Assembly: GCA_964645405.1 (NCBI GenBank)
Contig: CAZYCA010000006.1
Location: 31,251-95,250 of the forward strand
Direction: 5' to 3'
Source: JAMWDF01 sp964645405
GTDB lineage: Bacteria > Ratteibacteria > UBA8468 > B48-G9 > DSTR01
DNA: 64,000 bases
Part shown: positions 23,126 through 33,200 of the stretch, piece after piece
Layout of the letters: each line of letters begins with the position of its first letter
Numbering within the stretch: position 1 is the stretch's first letter
Notes under the pieces: generated by a model
What the model was told of the DNA's origin: nothing
Database searches by the model: none
Seen by the model: the letters and a program-made list of their open reading frames with translations, nothing else
Translations under genes and position numbers: made by a program

Positions 23126-26100
23126 ATGAAGAACAACATCAGGCATTTTTTTCTTATCTGGAGTTTACTCTTCAGTTTTGTTTCTTTTGGGGAGGTTAAG
23201 GTGGAACTGAGAGAACCAGAATTGAGGATACCGTGGTGTACCCAGTCGCCCAGGATTGATGGCAAACTTTCTCCAGGAGAGTGGGATTTTGCCGCTGGTG
23301 TAAGTATGCTGGAGGCTTATCCCTGCTACTGGCCAAGAGCTATGCGGCAGGAACAACCAGTTTTCTTTGTTTTCCGGGACAAGCAATACCTTTATATTGC
23401 TATGGAATCGCTGGATTCCAACACCACCGGTATTGTGGCTTCCTGTACGCAGCATGATAATCTGAGAATCATTGGTGATGACTGCGTGGAACTGATGATT
23501 GCTCCAGGTGCTGGAGAAAAGATGAAGCAGTATGACTTTCCCACCTATTACCTGGCTGTTAATTCTCTGGACACCATCTGGGATTGTAAATTTGTTCCTC
23601 TGCTCAACGAAGCCCATAATGCCTGGGAAAGTGGAGCTGAAGTAGCCAGTTATGTGGATGGTACTTACTGGTCAATAGAAATCAAAATTCCTTTTGCCAG
23701 TATCGTGAAACAGCCACCAGAAGATGGCCAGACCTGGAGGATGAACTTGTGCCGGACATATTCCGGGTATAACTGGTCTGCCTGGAATGCTGCTGGTGGT
23801 CTTAATGACTGCCGGGTAGGGGCAGATGTCACCTTTGATTATCAGGCACCAGCAGCAAGATTACGTTCTGTAAAACCTTTAGTTGATGGCAAACTGCAAC
23901 TGGTAATGGAAGTAGCCAATGCAACTTCAGGGGTCAAAAAAATCCGTGTACAGCTGCATGCTCAGGGACTTTCCGGAGAAAAAGTTGGTTCTGATACCAG
24001 AGAGTTGAGTGTCCAGCCAGGGGAAATTAAAGAAATTTTAGTGGGCAAGGGGGAGAAACTACTTTCTGCCAACATTGTGGCACTCCAGGTTACTGATGAA
24101 TCCGGTCAGGTACTTTTCTTCACGGAAAAACAGGTCAATGTCCCCTCTCCTTTCTTTGCGAAAAAACCCGCTCCCAGAGTTCCCCTGGTCTATATCTTTC
24201 CCAGATTTCTTCCTTCCCTGGAAAGACTGGCTGTTTTAGTGGACTATCGTGCCCTGGCGAAGAAAACAGGTTATTCTGGTTTACCTGTGGCAGAAATTAA
24301 AGTCTGGAAAAAAGGTGAAGAAAATAAGGAAGCTATCTGCCAGGGAGTACTGACAGAGTTCAAGGATTTCCAGGGTACCTGGCGTGTTTCCACAAAAAAG
24401 CTTCCTGAAGGTGAGTATTCCGTCAAAGTCAGTGTTTTCAGTGCTGGTAAGAAAGAACTTTTAGCAGAACATGAGGACTGGTTTGAAAAAAGAATTTTTG
24501 AGTGGATGAAAAACCCCTGTGGTGTGGGAGAAGAAGTACCACGTCCTTATACACCACTTCACGTGAAAGGCAACCAGGTATGTCCCTGGGGTCGTGTCTA
24601 TAGCTTTGGCCAGGATGGTCTTATCCAGAGTGTCACCAGCCAGGGAAGAGAATGGTTAAGTGGAAGGATGGAACTGGTGGCTACTGTTGAGGGCAAAAAG
24701 GAAAAACTAAAAATAGTCAAGCCTTTTACTTTTACCAGGATAAAACCAGCCGAGGTAGCAGGCACAAATCTCCTGCAGGCTGGGAATCTGAAGTTACAGA
24801 TGGAAGTAATTACGGAATACGATGGTTTTATTCTTTACCGGTTGACTTATGGACCAAAAAGTCAGCAGGTAAAAATCAATCGCTTAAGGCTAAAAGTACC
24901 ACTGACAGCTAAATACTGTCAGTTCTATTCTGCAGCTGGAGATACCCAGGGAACCTGCATCCAGGCAGACATTCTGCCGCAGAAGCAGGGTAAGGTTTAC
25001 GATAGTCTGGAAAATACCCGTTGTGTCTGCTGCTCTCCCACCTTTGCCAGTCTTTTCTGGGTGGGGGACCATGATACCTGTTTTTGCTATGCTTCTGATA
25101 GTGATAAGGGCTGGCTTATCCGGGACGAGGCAGCCGCTGTAGAAGCCTGGCGAGAAGGAGAAACTCTGAATTTGTGGCTGAACCTGGTGGATAAGGATTA
25201 TCTGTTGAAAAAGGAGAGAACGCTGGAGTTTGCTTTCCAGGCTGGTCCAACCAAGCCTTTACCAGAAAACTGGCGGGCTGTCCAGGATAGTGTCCATCCC
25301 ACTGCTGCACCGTTACCCCTGGTTCAGGTAGGTGGTAGTGGCAATACCATGCCTGGTGGCGGTCTGTGTTTTCTCCATCCAGGGGTCACGCCGGAAGAAC
25401 AGAAAAAGTCCCGGGAATATCTGGAAAAAGCTTTGTCTGGTGGGAAGAAACTCCTGGTAGGTTATACCTACTGGCCTAAGGTACCAAAAGGTTTCCCGGA
25501 GACAAGAGTCTTCCGGGGGGAATGGGGAATTGATAAACAAACCTGGGAATCTGCTACCGGTCCTTCTCCAGAGGATACCCTGTGGAAAACGCGCTTTTTC
25601 GGGGAAAATAAAGAAAGATATGTCTTCTTTGATACTGGAGGTCGTCCCAGTTATATTGATTTCCTTACCTATGCCTATGATTTAGCTCTGAGAACTACTC
25701 CCCTTTGTGGAACCTATGATGACTGCGGTTATCCCAATCCTCTTTATGATGAGGAACTGGGTTTCGGTTTTATCCGGGAAGATGGCAGGAAAGTCTGGTC
25801 TTCTGGGCTGTGGAACTACCGGGAAAGATGGAAAAGGGCTTGCTATGTTAACCATCAGCATCAACGTTTTAACTGTCTTTCTGATTCCCAGCACTGCCAC
25901 GCACATTTTCTCCCTGCTTACAACTTTATTGGCCTGTGGAGACCATGTGAAAGGGGATACTACAATCCTTTCCCGGACAGGGATAATCTGGAGTTCTATG
26001 GTTCTCTGGAAAGGTATGCTGCCTATAACCCTGCCAGACAGTTTGGCCAGATTGCCCAGGTAGGTATGTCCTCACCGCAGACTGATGCTTTTCTTAAAGC

Positions 26101-26548
26101 GAGGGATACCAGGTGTATGATGATGCTGGCTTTACTTCACGACCACGACCTGGGTAGCTGGAACGCTGGTGCCAGGGATAGCCAGGTCATCGGAAGTCTC
26201 CGGGCAGCGAAGAATCGTTTCCGTCCCTGGGAAAAGGAAGTAGAATTTTTAGGCTACTGGGAAAACAGCGAGTTTGTCAGGTGTCAACCGGAATTTGTCA
26301 GGGTAAGTTTTTATCGTCGTCCGGATGCCATCCTTTTGTTTGTGGGTAACACCGGGGAGAAAGATACTCTGGCGAAACTGGACATTTCCTGGGAAAAATT
26401 AGGGTTAAAGCCGCAGGCGCTTTCTGCCTGTGATGCGGAGACAGAAAATTTGCTGGACTTAAAGAATCTTGCTCTAAAAATTAAGAGGCATGATGTGAAG
26501 GTTGTGCTAATTGCACCAGCTGGCTCTTATCCCGGATTAAAACAGTAA
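23126..26548 (+). CDS. Giant secreted carbohydrate-active protein 1: CBM9-like domain plus glycosidase-like core
   Basis: The 1140-residue protein has a signal peptide, then a CBM9-like module (RIDGKLSPGEWDFA onward, to ~residue 245), beta-rich middle domains and a large core. The core holds CGTYDDCGYP near residue 864, YDEELGFGF, SDSQHCHAHFLPAY, ERYAAYNPARQFGQI and MMMLALLHDHDLG, all matched in the next gene, so these mark the presumed active site. It looks like a GH123/DUF6067-type enzyme, but I cannot confirm the family; the acidic pair in YDDCGYP is a candidate catalytic or metal site. GGAGGGAAG precedes the ATG. It heads a three-gene operon. Confidence 0.6.
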   Translation: MKNNIRHFFLIWSLLFSFVSFGEVKVELREPELRIPWCTQSPRIDGKLSPGEWDFAAGVSMLEAYPCYWPRAMRQEQPVFFVFRDKQYLYIAMESLDSNTTGIVASCTQHDNLRIIGDDCVELMIAPGAGEKMKQYDFPTYYLAVNSLDTIWDCKFVPLLNEAHNAWESGAEVASYVDGTYWSIEIKIPFASIVKQPPEDGQTWRMNLCRTYSGYNWSAWNAAGGLNDCRVGADVTFDYQAPAARLRSVKPLVDGKLQLVMEVANATSGVKKIRVQLHAQGLSGEKVGSDTRELSVQPGEIKEILVGKGEKLLSANIVALQVTDESGQVLFFTEKQVNVPSPFFAKKPAPRVPLVYIFPRFLPSLERLAVLVDYRALAKKTGYSGLPVAEIKVWKKGEENKEAICQGVLTEFKDFQGTWRVSTKKLPEGEYSVKVSVFSAGKKELLAEHEDWFEKRIFEWMKNPCGVGEEVPRPYTPLHVKGNQVCPWGRVYSFGQDGLIQSVTSQGREWLSGRMELVATVEGKKEKLKIVKPFTFTRIKPAEVAGTNLLQAGNLKLQMEVITEYDGFILYRLTYGPKSQQVKINRLRLKVPLTAKYCQFYSAAGDTQGTCIQADILPQKQGKVYDSLENTRCVCCSPTFASLFWVGDHDTCFCYASDSDKGWLIRDEAAAVEAWREGETLNLWLNLVDKDYLLKKERTLEFAFQAGPTKPLPENWRAVQDSVHPTAAPLPLVQVGGSGNTMPGGGLCFLHPGVTPEEQKKSREYLEKALSGGKKLLVGYTYWPKVPKGFPETRVFRGEWGIDKQTWESATGPSPEDTLWKTRFFGENKERYVFFDTGGRPSYIDFLTYAYDLALRTTPLCGTYDDCGYPNPLYDEELGFGFIREDGRKVWSSGLWNYRERWKRACYVNHQHQRFNCLSDSQHCHAHFLPAYNFIGLWRPCERGYYNPFPDRDNLEFYGSLERYAAYNPARQFGQIAQVGMSSPQTDAFLKARDTRCMMMLALLHDHDLGSWNAGARDSQVIGSLRAAKNRFRPWEKEVEFLGYWENSEFVRCQPEFVRVSFYRRPDAILLFVGNTGEKDTLAKLDISWEKLGLKPQALSACDAETENLLDLKNLALKIKRHDVKVVLIAPAGSYPGLKQ

Positions 26549-26564
26549 ATTAGCAGGAGGAATT

Positions 26565-29500
26565 ATGAAAAGGGAAATCGTTTTCCTTCTCTGTCTTGTT
26601 TGCAGCCAGAAACTTCTGGCTGGTGATAACCTTCTTTTTAATTCTAATTTTGAAAACTCTTCTGCCACTGTTATTGGCAACTGGCGGCAGTACACTTATG
26701 GGACTAAAGGGGGAAAGATAACAGTAATCTATGATAAGCAACAGGCACATTCGGGAAATATCTGCCTGCGGCTGGAAACTGAAGGTCGTGGTTACATCGG
26801 TGTTATGCAGGCAGTGGGACAGGCCTGGCATAAGGTTGTCTGGCCTGGTCGCCGGTACCTGGTTGGTGGTTATGCCAGAGGGAAAGACGCTAATTTGGAG
26901 ATTGCCTTCCATCTGTACGGAGATAAAGTAGTTCTGCCCAAAGATTTTAAGAATCGCTTTTCTTTTCCGGTGACAGAACAATGGCAGTGTTATGCTACAG
27001 TCATCACCATACCAGAAGGGGTGACCTGGATGAATGTGAATTTTGACATCAAAGGTGGTCAAGCTGGTCCCCTTTATCTGGATGATGTTTTCTTCCACGA
27101 CGAAGAACCAGCTGTGATGAGGTATCTACCATCCCTGGAACGTCTCTGCCTCAGTTTAGATTCCACTTTTGCCCGCTGGCAATACCAGATTCCACCGGAG
27201 GAAACGCTTTCCGCCAGAATAGAAGTCCTTTCCAGGCAGGCGGAAAAAAGCAAGACAGTACTGAAAGAAACAATTAAGAACATAGGTATTTCCAGAACGA
27301 GCTGGAGAAAATCCACTACTTCCTTACCTGAAGGAACCTATACGGTGAAAGTGGAACTTGTAGATAAAACAGGAAAAGTTTTAGGTGAGACTGAAGACTG
27401 GTTGGAAAAGAAAATCTTTCCCTGGATGAAAAAACCTTCCGGGCTGGGAGAAAAAGTACCCACCGGGTACACTGCCCTGACGACAAAAGGAAGAAGTCTT
27501 TACCTCTGGGGAAGAGAATACGTCTTTGCCACAGACGGTCTTCTGGAAAAAGTAATCTCCCAGGGTAAACAATGGTTAAAGGGAAAAATGGAACTTTCAG
27601 GAGAAGTTGATAGTAAAAAGGTTTCTGCGGAAGTAAAAAAACCTTTTGTTTTCACCAGGGAAAAACCACAGGAAGTAACCGGCCAGGCAGTTTTAAGATT
27701 GGACGGATTAGCCGTGGAACTGGAAACTTTAACTGAATATGATGGTCTGGTAAGATACCGGTTAACCTATGGTCCTTCAGGAAAAGAAGTTAAAGTCAGC
27801 AGGCTACAGTTAAAAGTACCTTTGGATGACCGCTGGTGTAAATTTTATTCTTGTGATGGCATGCCCTGGCTGGCTGGTCCTTCTGGGCGGGCAGAAAGGG
27901 CTGCTTATCTCTATCAGGATGATGCTACTCAGGGTTTTTCTTATGATATTTTACCTTCCAACCAGGGGCTGGTTTTCAGTGGTTTAGACCATCAGCAGTC
28001 AGGGGGGTTGACAGTAACCTTTAACGGCCTTTTCTGGGTAGGAGATGAAGAGACCTGTTTCTGTTATGCAGCAGATAATGATAAAGGATGGATAAATGGT
28101 TTTAACAAGCCAGCTGTGGAAGTTTTCCGGGAAGGGCAGACCCTTGTTTTATGGCTGAATCTAATCAACCAGGAAGTGCTGCTGAAAGAACCACGAACTC
28201 TGGAGCTGGCTTTCCAGGCTGGACCAGTGAAAGCCTTACCAGAAAACTGGCGGGGTTATCAAAACGGTGGTGATATACAGGATGCACCTTTTCCCGTAAA
28301 CCTTGCTTCCTATGCTGGTTCAGGTTATACCCTGAATGGAGGTACCCATTTTATTCATCCCGGGACAACACCAGAACAGCAGCAGAAAAGCAAGGAAAAA
28401 ATAGACAAAGAGATAGCAGCTGGCAACAAAGGTGTGATCGGTTATCATTTCTGGGGAACAGTACCAAAAGGATTTGAGGAAACAAAGGTTTTCCGGACAG
28501 AGTGGGGAATTGATAAAATGACCTGGGAAAAAGCTACCCAGGTCCGGGACTGGGAATGGAAGAACCGTTTTTATGGCCCAAACCAGGAACTTTACATCAT
28601 GATGAATGCAAAAACAGTGCCCAGTTATGTGGAATTCATCACCTATGCTTATGAGCTGGCTCTCCAGCACACCGGGTTAAGTGGTTTCTATGATGACTGT
28701 GGTTATCCCCGGGTTGTTTATGATGAAGAACTGGGTTTGGGTTACCTCAGGCAGGATGGTGCTACCATCGCTTCTTCTGGACTGTGGATTTACCGGGAGA
28801 GATGGAAACGCGCGGCTTATCTCAACTTTCTCTACAATAGGCCAAATCTTCTCTGGGATTCCCAGCATGTGCATGCCCATTATCTGCCAGCTTACGGCTT
28901 TATTGGTTGCTGGGCACCCTGTGAACATGGCTACTACAATCCTTTCCTGGACAGAGACAATCTTGATTTTTATGGGTCAGTGGAACGTTATGCGGCTTTC
29001 AATCCAGCCAGGGCTTTTGGCCAGATTCCCATGGTAGGTATGTCCTCCCCGCAAAAGGATACACCTTCTCTCAGCCGTGATACCCGTGGTATGATGATGC
29101 TGGCTTTTCTGCACGACCAGGATGTGGGAAGTTTTGGTAACCGGGATAAAAGGATAGTTGCCCGTTTAAGGCATGCCCGGAATACTTTCCGGGTATGGGA
29201 GGAAGAGGTAGAATTCATCGGTTACTGGCAAAGCGATGACTGGGTGAAGGTAGAAAATCCTGAAGTGAAGGTGAGTTTCTATAAAAGACCGCAGGCAGTA
29301 CTTCTCGTCCTTGGTAATACCAGCAAGGTATCTACCAATGTTTTTGTCCAGCCCTCCTGGAATAAACTCCAGATAGACCCGCAGAAGGTGACTTTGTACG
29401 ATGCGGAGACCGGGATAAAACTGTCCCCGGGAGAAAAAAAATCAACTGGTTTCAGTGTGGAGATACCGGCACATGACTTGAGATTGTTGGTACTGAATGA

Positions 29501-30200
29501 AAGACAGGGTTATGTGGATGAATCAGCCTGTCAACCTTTAGGCAGGAATTTACCTGGTCCCAAAAAGGTTTTTCCAGATCTTTCCGCTTCTTTTACTGCT
29601 GAAAAACAGCTGGAAAACAGCTGGATTAAAGAATCCCACCAGGGTGTTTCCGGGGCAACAATTCTGGATGGTCGGTTGTGTATCTGGGGCAACCACTACG
29701 GTTTTTCCCACGTGAGAAGACAGCTTTCCCTGGAGAATTTTTCTGTGCAGTGTTTAATTCTGCGCGCACCTACCGGCTGTAGTGATGAATGGGGAGGAAG
29801 TCTGTTTCTTTACTGGGCTAACGGGCAGTACTTGCAGGCAACACCCGGTACAGGTCAGGGAAAATTTTTCTACTGTGTTTCGGCAACAGGTGCTAAGTGG
29901 GGAAGCAATATCTCCAGAAAAACAGTGGCTGGCTGGTATCCTTACTCTGCTAACTGGGTGAAAGTAGTACTTAAACCCCAGACGATTGAGTTTTACTGCA
30001 GTTTTGATGGTTTTAACTGGGTGAAGGACTGGGAAACAAAACGTTCCGAGAAACACCAGGGACCAGTTCAGTTTCTCATTCTCGGTAACGGCTCGCCAGG
30101 GAAGGAACCATTTTTGAAAAACTCCCATCCACAGCATTTTTCCCCGGCCAACCCTTCCACCTGGTTTTTTTCGGATTTAGTGGTCGGGCAGGAGGAATAA
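26565..30200 (+). CDS. Giant secreted carbohydrate-active protein 2: CBM4/9-like, glycosidase-like core, C-terminal beta-sandwich
   Basis: The 1211-residue protein is a paralogue of the preceding one with different ends. After a signal peptide (cut near LLA-G), residues ~22-180 resemble CBM4/9 (CenC) modules (NLLFNSNFENS ... GPLYLDDVFF). The shared core has GFYDDCGYP near residue 707, YDEELGLGY, WDSQHVHAHYLPAY, ERYAAFNPARAFGQI and MMMLAFLHDQDVG. From about residue 985 a concanavalin-like module (SVQCLILRAP, VKVVLKPQTIEFYCSFDG) is added, which gene 1 lacks. An AGGAGGAATT site precedes the ATG, 16 bases after gene 1. Substrate unknown; sugar binding and hydrolysis are inferred. Confidence 0.6.
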   Translation: MKREIVFLLCLVCSQKLLAGDNLLFNSNFENSSATVIGNWRQYTYGTKGGKITVIYDKQQAHSGNICLRLETEGRGYIGVMQAVGQAWHKVVWPGRRYLVGGYARGKDANLEIAFHLYGDKVVLPKDFKNRFSFPVTEQWQCYATVITIPEGVTWMNVNFDIKGGQAGPLYLDDVFFHDEEPAVMRYLPSLERLCLSLDSTFARWQYQIPPEETLSARIEVLSRQAEKSKTVLKETIKNIGISRTSWRKSTTSLPEGTYTVKVELVDKTGKVLGETEDWLEKKIFPWMKKPSGLGEKVPTGYTALTTKGRSLYLWGREYVFATDGLLEKVISQGKQWLKGKMELSGEVDSKKVSAEVKKPFVFTREKPQEVTGQAVLRLDGLAVELETLTEYDGLVRYRLTYGPSGKEVKVSRLQLKVPLDDRWCKFYSCDGMPWLAGPSGRAERAAYLYQDDATQGFSYDILPSNQGLVFSGLDHQQSGGLTVTFNGLFWVGDEETCFCYAADNDKGWINGFNKPAVEVFREGQTLVLWLNLINQEVLLKEPRTLELAFQAGPVKALPENWRGYQNGGDIQDAPFPVNLASYAGSGYTLNGGTHFIHPGTTPEQQQKSKEKIDKEIAAGNKGVIGYHFWGTVPKGFEETKVFRTEWGIDKMTWEKATQVRDWEWKNRFYGPNQELYIMMNAKTVPSYVEFITYAYELALQHTGLSGFYDDCGYPRVVYDEELGLGYLRQDGATIASSGLWIYRERWKRAAYLNFLYNRPNLLWDSQHVHAHYLPAYGFIGCWAPCEHGYYNPFLDRDNLDFYGSVERYAAFNPARAFGQIPMVGMSSPQKDTPSLSRDTRGMMMLAFLHDQDVGSFGNRDKRIVARLRHARNTFRVWEEEVEFIGYWQSDDWVKVENPEVKVSFYKRPQAVLLVLGNTSKVSTNVFVQPSWNKLQIDPQKVTLYDAETGIKLSPGEKKSTGFSVEIPAHDLRLLVLNERQGYVDESACQPLGRNLPGPKKVFPDLSASFTAEKQLENSWIKESHQGVSGATILDGRLCIWGNHYGFSHVRRQLSLENFSVQCLILRAPTGCSDEWGGSLFLYWANGQYLQATPGTGQGKFFYCVSATGAKWGSNISRKTVAGWYPYSANWVKVVLKPQTIEFYCSFDGFNWVKDWETKRSEKHQGPVQFLILGNGSPGKEPFLKNSHPQHFSPANPSTWFFSDLVVGQEE

Positions 30201-30203
30201 GAG

Positions 30204-33200
30204 ATGAAACAAAAAGTTATTATTTTTCTTGTGGCGCTCATTACCTGGCCGGTCTGTCTTCTGACAGAAAAAGAAGGAGATTTTTTCCGTGAGGATACAA
30301 ACTTGCCAGCCATAGCAGTAGACCCGGGAAGAATTGATGCTCTCATTTTTTATCTGCAAACTGAAACCGGGGTAAAAAAAGATGCTTCCGGAAAAGTAAT
30401 TTCCTGGTCTGATTCCAGTAACCGAAATCTGGAATTTACTGCTCTTACCGAGACAGAGAAACCAGCTATTCTAATACCTGATATGGTGAATACCTTTCCT
30501 GTCATCAGGATAACAGGACAGCAACGTCGGCCGGGTGGTTTTTTAAGCAAACCGGTGAGTATTTCTCCGGAAAAAGGGCTGACACTGATGATTCTGGCCA
30601 GAGTCACTCAGCCGGTAAGTACTGGTTTCCTCCTTGGTTATGGTCCTCAGTATAAAACACAGGGCTCTTTAAACCTCTGGCTTTCCGGTAATGTCTCCTA
30701 CCAGAGAGCAGTCTTGATGACTGGCACTGGCCTGGAAGGGAAAGTTGTTGCTTCTTCTGCTGGCAACATCTGCGGGAAAGGTTTTGTTTTGCTGACAGTT
30801 TGTTTTGACCCGGCAAGTCAACAAGTGAGGCTTTACGAAGATAGCCAGCTGGTAGGCCAGACCAGCAGATTAGAACCTCTAACAGACAGTTTCCCTTTCT
30901 CTGTTGGGGTAGAAAGTGGAAAAGCATGGAGTTTCAGTGGAGATATTCTGGCTGCTCTGGCTTACAACCGGGCCTTGGAGGAAAGAGAAATTAAAGGAAT
31001 ACACGCTTTTTTTGCTACCAAATACAACCTGAGAGGGAAAAAAGTCAGTCTTCTGGCTCATAAACTTCCTTATGCTTATTATCCTTCCAGAAACCAGATG
31101 GAAGTTGCTTTGGAACTTTCTCCGGAACTGAAGGAGAAAGCAGGATTAAAACCAGGGCAACAGTTGAAGGAAGCTGGTGTCCGGATTATTAGCCTGGACA
31201 ATGGTAAAGTGGTTGCTACCGGTAAACTAACCCTTGATGCTGCTGGCCGGGGACAGGAAATCTTCTCCCTTCCAGATTTACCTGATGGTGAATATGCAGT
31301 GGAATACGAGGTAGGTACTTATAGAGAACGTTCTCCTGAAACTTTCCAGCGGATTCACTTCCCTTTTGAAAAAACTAACTACGGTAACACTCATGAAGTT
31401 TTCCCACCTTTTGAACCAGTAAGGCTACTGGACGAAAAAACCGTGAAAGTGGTGGGAAGACAGTACAGGATAAACGGTTTTGGCTGTCTGGATAGCGTAA
31501 GGAGCCTGGACAGGGAATTGCTGGCTGCGCCCGTCAGGTTAGTGGGTCAGGCAGAAGGTAAAAATTTGACCTGGAAAGATTCTTCCGTCTCCGGCAAAGC
31601 TCTTTATGAAGACGAGGCAGTTTTTACAGCCAGTGTTTTTAGCCAGCAGTTACAGGTGAAAACCAGAAGCATCATCAATGAGGATGGCTGTATCCGGGTG
31701 GAGATGGATCTTCTACCTGGTAAAGAGAAAAAAATGATTGATTTTCTCTCTCTGGAGATACCACTTCTGGAGAAAGAAGTTCCTCTTTTCCACTTTGTAG
31801 CTGATAATGGTATGAGGTTTAACTATGCTGGTCCAACCCCGGGCAAAGGACGCATCCAGTGGTACTGGGAAAAATGGGATGGCTGGGTACCAATTCGCTG
31901 GAGGATAAGTCTGCCAGAAAGTGAGGATGGTCTTGTCTGGACTTCAGCTGACACCAGACAGCACGGTAACACGCTGGCCTGGGACCATCGGCCCTTCGTA
32001 CCATACCTGTGGTTGGGTGCAGAAGAAAGAGGACTGGCTTTCTTTATGGAGAGTGAAGAAAATTTTGAGACGGATTATCGCCAGCCACTTCAGAGAATCT
32101 ACCGCAAAAATGGGCAGGTAATTATCCGGGTGGATATTTTCCAGAAACCTGTCCAGCTGGAAAGTAGCAGACGAATTGTCTTTGGTTTAATGGCCAGTCC
32201 GGGTAAACCTATGGAACCAGAATTCCGAACAAGGGTCTTTGCCAGTGGAATTGGTCCGGTCTCCTGCTGGGGTGGGTGGCAGTGCTCCAGTAAGTATCCG
32301 GATAATCAGGACTGGAGTATTGTAGACAGGATTCAGCAGATAAGACAGAAGGGACAGTATACCCGGGAAGATGAAGAGTTTTTCCAGAAAAAATATGAAG
32401 AAGTAAAAAGCCGCTGGCCTGACCGCAGAATAAACGGTTCTACTGACTGGCTCTGGCTGACCAGACACTTTGCCCAGAGAGCCGCAGAGTCAGGGCGCAA
32501 AGGCAGTGGTACCTACTTTGAAGAACATGCCACGGATACCCTTCTTCCTGAATGGCAGGTTTTCCAGGATGAATGGGCCAGTACTGAGTTTAACCGGTTT
32601 CAGGAAAAACCAGCTAACTGGGGAGTATTCTCTCCCAGTTATCAGGATTTTGCTCTTTACATGGCTAACGAGTGGATGAAAAGGGGAGTAAGTCTTTATT
32701 TTGACAACAGCTATCCAAAACGTTGCTACAACGAAGTCTTTGGACCAGCCTACCGGGGTAGTGACGGCACCTTGCGGTACGGTATCACTATGTTTTCTCA
32801 GAGACAGTACTACCGACGTATCTACAAACTTCTTCAGCAATGGAATCGGCAGAAAGCCATTTACCCTGTTGATTTCACCATGCATATGACCAACACACAG
32901 GTTTTACCTTTCACTGTCTGGGCAACAGCAACCCTGGACCTGGAACAGAGAGCGCAAACTGAAGACCCTGACCTGGTCCCACCAGAAACAGAAGTGACAG
33001 TCAGAAAATTTCCTGCTCTGGGCAGCCACCGGATATTAACTGAGCAGATGAAGAAAAGACAGCAGGCAGCAGAAAAGAAAGCCAGCCAGAAACAGGGTTA
33101 TCAACTTCCCTGGCCACCTGATTACACCAGAACAGTTACCTTTGGCAGGCAGGCCGGGGTGATTCCTTTAGCCCTGGATTTTGTCAGCGGTCATGGTCGT